Part shown: one piece after another, positions 24,233 through 30,820 of the stretch
Position numbering within the stretch: position 1 is the stretch's first letter
How the letters are laid out: every line of letters begins with the position of its first letter
DNA from: Actinomycetes bacterium
Lineage (GTDB): Bacteria; Actinomycetota; Actinomycetes; Mycobacteriales; Mycobacteriaceae
NCBI GenBank assembly: GCA_023418505.1
Contig: JAEZZR010000001.1
Location: forward strand, 1 to 64,000
Direction of reading: 5' to 3'
Length of the DNA: 64,000 bases
Notes under the pieces: generated by a model
Databases searched by the model: none
The model's input: only the letters and a program-made list of their open reading frames with translations
What the model was told of the DNA's origin: nothing
Translations under genes and position numbers: made by a program

Positions 24233-25414
24233 GTGCATGACAATTCCTCCCTGCAAGCTATCTGGCGCAGTCTTCGGCTCGCGCTGGATGGGTTTATCGC
24301 TGTGCTGCTCGTGTTTAGTATCGTGCGCGATTTCTCGTGGGCAACCGCGATCTGGGCGCTGTGTTTCGGCGGTATTTATTTGGTAGGTGCGTTGCGCACT
24401 TCGCGTACTTTGCTTGCCGACGGTGCGTTGCCCCGACATTCGAACACCACAGAGCGCATCTGGTTGGCGTTACTGTTAGTGGCCTGGGCTGGTTTAGCGT
24501 TTCATGCCGAAAGTGCGGTCTATCTGGTCTTTCCGTTGTTCTTTGTCATTTTGTTCATTGTCAGCGACTGGCGAGGCGCACTACTAGTAGTGCCTGCCAC
24601 TGGCGTGGCGATCTGGGCGATAGACGTGCACAACGTGCTCACCCCCGGCAGCGTACTGGGTCCGATCCTGGGAGCCAGTGTGGCGATCGTGGTTAGTTTT
24701 GGTTTTTTCCTACTACAGCGCGAAACGAATGCTCGCGCCGAAGCCATCGACCAGCTAATTGCCGCCCGCGCCGATATTGCAGAGATCTCCCGGCGCGCCG
24801 GTGAACAGGACGAGCGCGCCCGCGTAGCTGCCGATATCCACGACACCGTGGCCCAAGGCCTCTCTTCTATCCAATTGCTGCTGCATTCGGCGGAGAAGGA
24901 ATTAGCCCAGAGCTCCGAGGTACCTGCCACCGCAGCTGCCCATATCCGTTTGGCTCGCGAAACGGCGGCGGAAAACCTCCAGGAGACGCGACGCATCATC
25001 GATGCTTTGCAGCCTGCCACCTTAGACGGAAGCAGCCTGGTGCAGGCGTTAGAACATGTCTGTGAAGCCTCACCTGCGGCATCGATCACCCGGTTCGTCG
25101 TCGATGGCACCCCCACTAACCTGGCGCCCAACGTCGAAGCGGCGCTGATTCGCGTGACCCAAAGTGCGCTGTCCAACGTGGTGAAGCATGCCTCTGCCAC
25201 CGCGTGCGGCGTTACCCTGACTTATTCGCCGGATCTAGTTTCCGTGGACATCGTGGATAACGGCCGCGGCTTCGATCCCAGCAAAATCCAAGACAATTGG
25301 GGTGTGGGCATCAGTGGCACGCAGCGGCGTCTAGCGAATCTCGGCGGCACGCTGACCATCGAATCCCAGCCTGGCGAAGGTTGCGGCGTGACCGTGCAAA
25401 TTCCGCTGGCCTAA
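24233..25414 (+). CDS. Sensor histidine kinase, HisKA_3 type (ChrS-like)
   Basis: 393 residues: five or six hydrophobic segments (about 15–160) form a membrane sensor without a large external domain, then a coiled helix leads to the dimerisation domain with the phospho-acceptor H203 in AADIHDTVAQGL, and a C-terminal GHKL ATPase domain (N-box SNVVKHA, G-boxes DNGRGFD and GVGISG). GTG at 24233 is chosen since AGG lies 9 nt upstream and the protein then starts VHDNSSLQAIWRSLRL; the open frame further upstream overlaps the divergent permease. Pairs with the response regulator 53 nt downstream. Membrane-embedded sensing fits haem-responsive ChrS/HrrS kinases. Confidence 0.88.
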   Translation: MHDNSSLQAIWRSLRLALDGFIAVLLVFSIVRDFSWATAIWALCFGGIYLVGALRTSRTLLADGALPRHSNTTERIWLALLLVAWAGLAFHAESAVYLVFPLFFVILFIVSDWRGALLVVPATGVAIWAIDVHNVLTPGSVLGPILGASVAIVVSFGFFLLQRETNARAEAIDQLIAARADIAEISRRAGEQDERARVAADIHDTVAQGLSSIQLLLHSAEKELAQSSEVPATAAAHIRLARETAAENLQETRRIIDALQPATLDGSSLVQALEHVCEASPAASITRFVVDGTPTNLAPNVEAALIRVTQSALSNVVKHASATACGVTLTYSPDLVSVDIVDNGRGFDPSKIQDNWGVGISGTQRRLANLGGTLTIESQPGEGCGVTVQIPLA

Positions 25415-25467
25415 GCGCAGGCCTACCTACCAGCTATAGCTGGCTTCCATAATTACACTGGCTAACT

Positions 25468-26127
25468 ATGGAGGCTCCCATTCGTGTATTGCTCGCCGAC
25501 GATCACCCCGTTGTCCGCGCTGGACTACGCGCGGTGCTAACGACGGATCCTGAAATCGACGTAGTTGCCGAAACATCTGCAGCCAATGAAGCCGTGCAGC
25601 TAGTGCAAGACTTCACAACAGCCGATGATCCCATTGACGTAGTGCTGATGGATCTGCGGTTTGGGGAATCGCCGTCGGCAGGCACCTCTTCTGCCGGCGT
25701 TGCTGTCACGAAGAAAATTCTGGCGCTGCCGGACGCGCCATATGTGCTGATCGTGACGAATTATTCCTCCGACACCGACGTATTAGGAGCCATCAGTGCC
25801 GGTGCCGTGGGCTACCTACTGAAGGATGCTGATCCAGATGAGCTTATCGACGGAGTGAAAACTGCCGCGCGCGGCGAGACTGTCTTGTCTTCACAGGTAG
25901 CCGGACGGTTGATGGGGCGCATGCGCAACCCCACTGCTTCCCTATCGTCGCGGGAAACTGAAGTATTGAAGCTGGTAGCGACGGGATTAAGTAATAAGAA
26001 GATTGCGGCTCAATTGATTCTTACTGAAGCAACAGTGAAATCCCATATGGCGCATATTTTCACTAAATTAAACGTGAAATCCCGCACCGCAGCGGTTGCT
26101 GCAGCACGGGAGCAAGGGATTATTTAA
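25468..26127 (+). CDS. Response regulator, NarL/LuxR family (ChrA-like)
   Basis: 219 residues. Receiver domain 5–130 with acidic pocket DD (11–12), phospho-acceptor D62 in LMDLRFG and the lysine in LLKDAD; then a LuxR-type helix-turn-helix (about 155–215: LSSRETEVLKLVATGLSNKK, ATVKSHMAHIFTKLNVKSRT). It follows the kinase gene and likely controls the divergent HrtBA-like exporter, possibly via the repeats at 24,162–24,199. The insertion GESPSAGTSSAG after the phosphorylation site is also typical of corynebacterial HrrA/ChrA regulators. Confidence 0.9.
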   Translation: MEAPIRVLLADDHPVVRAGLRAVLTTDPEIDVVAETSAANEAVQLVQDFTTADDPIDVVLMDLRFGESPSAGTSSAGVAVTKKILALPDAPYVLIVTNYSSDTDVLGAISAGAVGYLLKDADPDELIDGVKTAARGETVLSSQVAGRLMGRMRNPTASLSSRETEVLKLVATGLSNKKIAAQLILTEATVKSHMAHIFTKLNVKSRTAAVAAAREQGII

Positions 26128-26151
26128 GGGAAGTTTCTTGTGGTGGGAAGA

Positions 26152-26187
26152 GTTATTGGGTGGAAGGGAGCTATTGGGTGGAAGGGA
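26152..26187. repeat. 18-bp tandem duplication
   Basis: Two adjacent copies of G[T/C]TATTGGGTGGAAGGGA in the 74-bp gap between the convergent response-regulator and L,D-transpeptidase genes. Differing in one base, it looks like a recent slippage duplication. Confidence 0.8.
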
Positions 26188-26201
26188 ACACCGGCTAGCT
26201 C

Positions 26202-27395
26202 TTACCAGGACGAAGTTTGATCGGCATTGCCCTTCTTCCAGGTTTCCCATGGGATATTCCAGTCGCCGAGACCATCAAGGCCAGATAGGGTTTCGCCCAC
26301 AGTGTTCTTGACGATGACTACGTCACCGCGCTTCGTAGCTTGCTGAAACAGCTTGGCATTAGCGTCCGAGACATTAATGCAGCCGTGCGAGGTGTTCTGT
26401 GAACCCTGTGCCCACACCGACCACGGCGCACCGTGGACGTAGATGCCGGAGTAGGACATCTGGGTCGCGTAATTCACTGGAGTTCGGTAGCCACCAGCAT
26501 CGAGAGAAAGCCCATACGTGGTGGAATCCATCACCATGTTTTCGCGCTGCTCCCCAATGATGTAGGTGCCATTTGGAGTAGCCCAACGTGGGGTGCCCAA
26601 GGACACTGGCATGGAGTATTCAACCTGGTCGTTGCGCTCTACGGTCATGGTCTTTGTGGCGTCGTCAACATAGGCCACCACCTTGTCACCGATCGTGAAG
26701 TCGAATTCGGTGTCGGACTGACCGTAGTAGCCACCGCCTAAGTCTTTGCCGTAAATATCTACATCCACATGAACTTTGGTACCTGGCTCCCAGAAATTCT
26801 CTGGCCTCCACCGAACTTCGCGGTTATTCAGCCAGTAGAACGCACCCTCTACAGCTGGTTCTGCGGTAACAGTGATGGCGTCTTCGGCAGCTTGGCGATC
26901 TTGAATCGATTCGTCGAAACGCACAGCGATGGTCTGACCAATGCCGACCACTGCTCCGTCGGCAGGTGAAGCGTAGCCCTGGGTGAGCATCGATGGTGAT
27001 GTCGTAGTAAAGGTGTAATTAATCGACTCATCACCAGACGACGCCTTCAGCGTGTAGCTGCGGTTGTACCCCAGTGGCTCGGTGGTATTCCATACTCGGC
27101 GCTCTTCGGAGAACTTGCCTTCTACTTCCTTGCCCTCGTCGTTCGTCAGGGTGACAGAATCTAGGCCATTTTCGTTAACCTCAACCAGAATCGGTTCGGC
27201 AACTTCTACCTCGGACTCGCCGTCAGTAACGCTTGCGGATAGTTTGACGTCGTCAGGCTCCTCTGCCGAATTCGTATCCGCCGTGCAGCCAGTAAGCGCC
27301 GCAAGTAACGCTACCGACGCGGTAGCTGCTACGAGCTTTCCCTTCGTATTCCCCCGGAGAGCTGGTTTCCACCGGCTGCGAAAAACCTTACGCAA
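26202..27395 (-). CDS. L,D-transpeptidase lipoprotein (LdtMt2/LppS-like)
   Basis: Peptidoglycan cross-linking enzyme that joins mDap residues (3→3 links) at the outer membrane-side of the cell. A lipoprotein signal peptide ends in LAALTGC with the lipidated Cys near residue 37. Two Ig-like domains follow (about 45–250), the second containing YGQSDTEFDF, then the YkuD domain with the catalytic motif HGAPWSV...SHGCINVS (Cys nucleophile near 355). The start is uncertain: TTG at 27395 gives a clean signal peptide (397 residues), GTG at 27422 is an alternative, and there is no ATG near. It is convergent with the response regulator. Confidence 0.88.
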   Translation of the reverse strand: MRKVFRSRWKPALRGNTKGKLVAATASVALLAALTGCTADTNSAEEPDDVKLSASVTDGESEVEVAEPILVEVNENGLDSVTLTNDEGKEVEGKFSEERRVWNTTEPLGYNRSYTLKASSGDESINYTFTTTSPSMLTQGYASPADGAVVGIGQTIAVRFDESIQDRQAAEDAITVTAEPAVEGAFYWLNNREVRWRPENFWEPGTKVHVDVDIYGKDLGGGYYGQSDTEFDFTIGDKVVAYVDDATKTMTVERNDQVEYSMPVSLGTPRWATPNGTYIIGEQRENMVMDSTTYGLSLDAGGYRTPVNYATQMSYSGIYVHGAPWSVWAQGSQNTSHGCINVSDANAKLFQQATKRGDVVIVKNTVGETLSGLDGLGDWNIPWETWKKGNADQTSSW

Positions 27396-27422
27396 CTTCA
27401 GTTTGATCCCTATTCCTTCCAC

Positions 27423-27782
27423 GCACGCACACCAACTGCACCCGCCCGCGGCGAAACGCAGGCGAATAACTGGATCACGCGTGTCTTCACACACTTATAA
27501 AAGCATCACGGATGATTTCGGCTGTAGGTACTTACGGTACTTCTCGCGTTTCGGCGATGCCACCTAAAATCGCGCAAAACCGGTTACAGTTTGGGCACGT
27601 TTGTATATCCCGGATGTGTAGTTACTGTTCAGCCGGCGCGGAGCCCTTCGAGCAGGTTTGGCGCTCCTAGAAATACCCGGCCTGACCTGCAGATTTTACT
27701 TGCATTCAATCTTGTGGTTATATATTTCTCCGTTGCACATTACAAGAGGAACTCAAGGGAGACCTCATAGTGAGCAACGGAT
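27423..27782. other. Gene-free region between ldt and tRNA-Lys
   Basis: About 360 bp without a convincing gene. It should hold the promoters of the divergent transpeptidase and tRNA-Lys genes; the AT-rich stretch TTGCATTCAATCTTGTGG followed by TTATATAT (about 27,709–27,734) is the likely tRNA promoter area, but no spacing fits a consensus well. Confidence 0.4.
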
Positions 27783-27855
<73 letters not shown>

Positions 27856-27866
27856 CAACAGTTTTC

Positions 27867-27898
27867 AACCCCTGGAAGCGTAACAGCATCCAGGGGTT
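27867..27898 (+). terminator. Terminator after tRNA-Lys
   Basis: 10-bp perfect stem AACCCCTGGA/TCCAGGGGTT with a 12-nt loop, ending in TTT. Confidence 0.88.
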
Positions 27899-27958
27899 TC
27901 GCAGTTATCCATAGTTGCCTAGCAACTCTGAAGCAACTTGCAAGATGAATGCGAGTTG

Positions 27959-28408
27959 CTACCGAAAACTGCAGTCCGGCGATTCTCGCCCCGTCTCGCT
28001 CATCCTGATTAGCCGTGTCCGACTTGGAAACACTGAGGGGAACGGATCCTCCGCATCTAATTCTAGTTTGGCAGCTATGTCTCGAAGCCGATCTTCCTCA
28101 CAGCCATCTTCAATGTTAGATACCTCGACGATCGTGGTGAAGATGAAGACGGAGTAGTTTTCCTTCTCCGTTGTCGAGAGCTTTTCTCCGAAGCCTACTG
28201 TCTCATCAAGCAGAAGAGTGAAAATTGGCTCAGTCTGCCCTACGTGATAAGCCTGCTCGGATGCTAGAAACACACGATGTGTTTTCCTTACCCGATCAAC
28301 CGCCTCTTGGTACTTAGCTTTCGCTGCCGCCAGAGAGTCGAAAGCGCAAACAAATTTGGTAATAAAACACCAGGTTTGGTTTGCAGAACTCGAACTTGGA
28401 ATTTTCAT
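27959..28408 (-). CDS. Unrecognised cytoplasmic protein, last gene of the islet operon
   Basis: 149 residues with no signal peptide or membrane helix. Seen features: a helical middle (about 28–55: LAAAKAKYQEAVDRVRKTHR), a mixed region with YSVFIFTTIVEV, and an acidic stretch DGCEEDRLRDIAAKLELDAED (two parts, about 103–122). I do not recognise the family. It starts 11 nt after the stop of the exported 112-residue protein and lacks a good ribosome site, so translation is likely coupled. As the only cytoplasmic member of a three-gene unit with two exported partners it could be an immunity, chaperone or regulatory partner; that is inference. Confidence 0.6.
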   Translation of the reverse strand: MKIPSSSSANQTWCFITKFVCAFDSLAAAKAKYQEAVDRVRKTHRVFLASEQAYHVGQTEPIFTLLLDETVGFGEKLSTTEKENYSVFIFTTIVEVSNIEDGCEEDRLRDIAAKLELDAEDPFPSVFPSRTRLIRMSETGRESPDCSFR

Positions 28409-28419
28409 ACCATTTCACA

Positions 28420-28758
28420 TCACTTTGGTACCCAGTCTACTGTATATGCACCATTTACTATATATTTCTTCATCGTCTTACAGTGACGCTTGGCATGCCC
28501 TGAACCAAATCTGGATACAAAGTTATTCGCTTCTCTTTCTGCCTCATCTGGATCATTCTTATGGTTTCCAATCACGAAGCCAACAACTGGATTTCCGGGC
28601 TCATTCTTGTGTACCTGGCATTTAACGGTATAAACACCCCGATCGCTTTTAACTCTCGGATCATCAGACCCCAGTGCGTCTGCACAAGGAGTCACAAACC
28701 CTACTCCAGCAAAAGCAACCAGCACTCCTGAACAAATATATCTAGCAATTTTATTCAA
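28420..28758 (-). CDS. Small exported protein of unknown function
   Basis: 112 residues. The N-terminus has a basic start and a hydrophobic core (ICSGVLVAFAGVGFVT) ending in a likely signal-peptidase site near ADA-L (about 28–29). The mature part of about 84 residues is Lys/His/Asn-rich with two cysteines (VKCQVH and KRHCKT), which could form one disulfide, and ends YIVNGAYTVDWVPK. TTG start at 28758 is supported by GAGGG 8 nt upstream. It lies 15 nt after the preceding exported-protein gene. Base composition is lower in GC than the core genes around it. No family recognised. Confidence 0.7.
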   Translation of the reverse strand: MNKIARYICSGVLVAFAGVGFVTPCADALGSDDPRVKSDRGVYTVKCQVHKNEPGNPVVGFVIGNHKNDPDEAEREANNFVSRFGSGHAKRHCKTMKKYIVNGAYTVDWVPK

Positions 28759-28773
28759 AATTCCAACCCTCAG

Positions 28774-29211
28774 TTAGCAGAGATAAACCCCGTCAATACG
28801 ACCAACCTTTAAACCGATGTTCGAGCGTGTTCCCGGCTCAATCGACTTACACTCAGTATCCGGCCCAAATGCCAGAACCACTTTCACGCGTTGCGGGTCG
28901 GTTCCCCCACAATTGTTATAAACTTGAATAAAGCCTTTCTCAGCTTTAGCCACGATGCAGTTCGGAGCAGGCACAGCAGCTCTGGATGAGTAGCCTGCTC
29001 GCGACTCCCAGCCTTCAGGTTGCTCGAAGCTGACCTCCACTATTTGCCCTTTTGCAAATTGGACACTTTCCCCTGGCTCTAGTACCGCAAACTCCAACTG
29101 ATTGGCAGACAGATCAAAATTAGGCTCGCTCTTGGCCATCGCAGTGCCCGAAGCGCCTCCGGTAACACACATTACCGTTAACGCGATCACGGCAAGTTTT
29201 CGAAAAAACAA
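28774..29211 (-). CDS. Exported cysteine-containing protein, first gene of the islet operon
   Basis: 145 residues. Signal peptide: RK followed by LAVIALTVMCVTGGASGTAMA, with cleavage likely after AMA (about residue 26). The mature part has four cysteines (PNCIVAK, YNNCGG, DTECKS and the C-terminal YLC), suggesting two disulfides, and looks β-rich (FAKGQIVEVSFEQPEGW). TTG start at 29211 has GGGGGG 7 nt upstream. It heads a tight operon with two further genes. I do not recognise the domain; an extracellular, disulfide-stabilised role is inferred. Confidence 0.7.
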   Translation of the reverse strand: MFFRKLAVIALTVMCVTGGASGTAMAKSEPNFDLSANQLEFAVLEPGESVQFAKGQIVEVSFEQPEGWESRAGYSSRAAVPAPNCIVAKAEKGFIQVYNNCGGTDPQRVKVVLAFGPDTECKSIEPGTRSNIGLKVGRIDGVYLC

Positions 29212-29748
29212 TCCTATTCCCCCCTATTTCCTTACAAGGTTTGTTACCCCGATGGAAAATGTACCTCAATAAACACAGCCCTGCAAGAGTTAACCGAAAA
29301 TTACTTGTAAAAAGTTCGAACCAGCCTCAACTTCAGACCGATACATCTGGCCAAAATCCCCTATGTTATTACCACTACTGTTGAAGAGTGGCGCCCCATC
29401 AAATCCCCATAACCGGACTACCGAGAAGACGGTAACAGTATTTATGCGAAGCTCGGCGGTCATCAGGGAGTTTTACCCAAAGGCAGGCTAGGGCGAAAAG
29501 CTCCGAGCAAGATCCTGGCATTCGAGTCAGACGACAATCTAAGAGGGTTCTCCCCTTCACACCAAGCAACAACGACACTCGCTTCTAAATTCGCTTCTCG
29601 CCATCATGAACTTCCTTCATGATATGAAAACGACTCCACCGGCCATCTTCAGCCCGCAGAGTCGCCACTACAAGGAACGATAGTTCCGCCTACGCCGTCG
29701 TAAGCGAAAAACGTTCCTCAAAAACGCTAAAAGCCTAACTTCGAAACT
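29212..29748. other. Long gene-free region with several hairpins
   Basis: 537 nt without a convincing gene. Inverted repeats seen: ATCATGAA-CTTCC-TTCATGAT (29,603–29,623), GACTC...GAGTC around 29,632–29,664, GGAAC-GATA-GTTCC (about 29,675–29,688) and CTTCGAA...TTCGAAG just after the DUF3618 stop (about 29,739–29,759), which may end that transcript. It should also hold the promoter of the exported-protein operon. I looked for tmRNA and RNase P RNA signatures and found none. Confidence 0.5.
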
Positions 29749-30030
29749 CTACTTCGAAGCTTCAGCAATCATTTCACGGATGCGCTCGATTTCCTTGTTC
29801 CGCTTGCGCCCCTTGGCTACGGATAGTGCGATTCCGCCTACGATCACTGCAGCTACTACGCCCAAAGCGATCTGTACCTTCGGCTGCTTAATTCCTTCGG
29901 CTGCGCGCTGCTTGGCGTCTTCTGCCACGTTCTTTGGGTTGGTACGGTCGGACAGTTCGTCCAGCGTGCGAGCTAGCTGCGTCCGGTTGCGCTCGATGTC
30001 GCGCTGAATGTCCTCGATATTACGAGCCAC
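29749..30030 (-). CDS. DUF3618 membrane protein
   Basis: 93 residues: an N-terminal helix IQRDIERNRTQLARTLDELSDR (in two parts, about 8–29) that is the DUF3618 signature, one transmembrane helix (about 54–73: VQIALGVVAAVIVGGIALSV) and a basic, charged C-terminal tail. Members occur throughout actinobacteria as short membrane proteins of unknown function, often near envelope genes. It is divergent from bcp with a gap of 127 bp. Confidence 0.88.
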   Translation of the reverse strand: MARNIEDIQRDIERNRTQLARTLDELSDRTNPKNVAEDAKQRAAEGIKQPKVQIALGVVAAVIVGGIALSVAKGRKRNKEIERIREMIAEASK

Positions 30031-30157
30031 CTGGGAACTCCCTCGTCGTTAGTTTTCTACTGCACGTGCAGTGAATTATTTGTCTTTACGAGCGTAACAC
30101 CTAGTGGGATTTCGCGCGGGATTTCTCGCTGTCCTGTGCCCGCCTATATTTGACACT

Positions 30158-30634
30158 ATGACGGATCAAGAAACCTCCCGCCTCCAGCCGGGCGATACGG
30201 CTCCAGCTTTTACGCTTCTCGACGACACCGGCAAGGAAATCTCACTGTCTAATTTCTCCGGCCAGAAAGTGTTGCTGTACTTCTACCCTCGTGCCAACAC
30301 GCCAGGCTGCACTACTGAGGCCTGTGATTTCCGCGATGAGTCTGCTGCTTTCAATAGCTCGGATATTACGGTGATTGGCATTTCGCCAGATAAGCCAGAG
30401 AAGCTAGCCAAGTTCCGCGAAGATCATGGCCTTAACTTCTTGCTGCTATCTGATCCAAGCAAAGAAACCATGGCTGCTTACGCCGCTTTCGGGGAGAAGA
30501 AGAACTACGGCAAGATCGTGCAAGGCGTGATTCGCTCGACGGTATTAGTAGCTGGCGACGGCACAGTGGAAAAAGCTTGGTACAACGTGCGAGCAAAAGG
30601 CCATGTTGGCCGCATTTTGAAGGAGCTTGGCTAG
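30158..30634 (+). CDS. bcp: Thioredoxin-dependent peroxiredoxin, Bcp/PrxQ type
   Basis: 158-residue atypical 2-Cys peroxiredoxin that reduces hydrogen and organic peroxides. The motif PRANTPGCTTEACDFRD holds the peroxidatic Cys and the resolving Cys five residues later, the PrxQ arrangement. ATG at 30158 has no ribosome site but TATATT ends 7 nt before it, so the mRNA may be leaderless. The in-frame extension upstream to 30104 runs into this −10 and is not coding. Confidence 0.93.
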   Translation: MTDQETSRLQPGDTAPAFTLLDDTGKEISLSNFSGQKVLLYFYPRANTPGCTTEACDFRDESAAFNSSDITVIGISPDKPEKLAKFREDHGLNFLLLSDPSKETMAAYAAFGEKKNYGKIVQGVIRSTVLVAGDGTVEKAWYNVRAKGHVGRILKELG

Positions 30635-30820
30635 CTGCAACGCCGTAGCGTGACTCCCACGCGTCGCAAACTTGCTCTGCCACCCTATTTCGGGGTGGCA
30701 ATTGTTATTTTTAGCTCTTTGCTTCCTGCAACGGGTGCTCTAATATAAGAAAGGCTTAGAACCTGTTGGATAGGTTCACCTGAATTGTCTACCGTTGTCT
30801 GACGTACCAATGGAGGATTA

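Noticed and set aside
29606..29683. 25-codon open frame from ATG in the gene-free tract
   Set aside because: No ribosome site, and the ATG lies within a hairpin; nothing supports translation.
29212..29748. tmRNA or RNase P RNA
   Set aside because: No tmRNA tag reading frame or 3' tRNA-like end and no RNase P core sequence such as GAGGAAAGTC was found on either strand.
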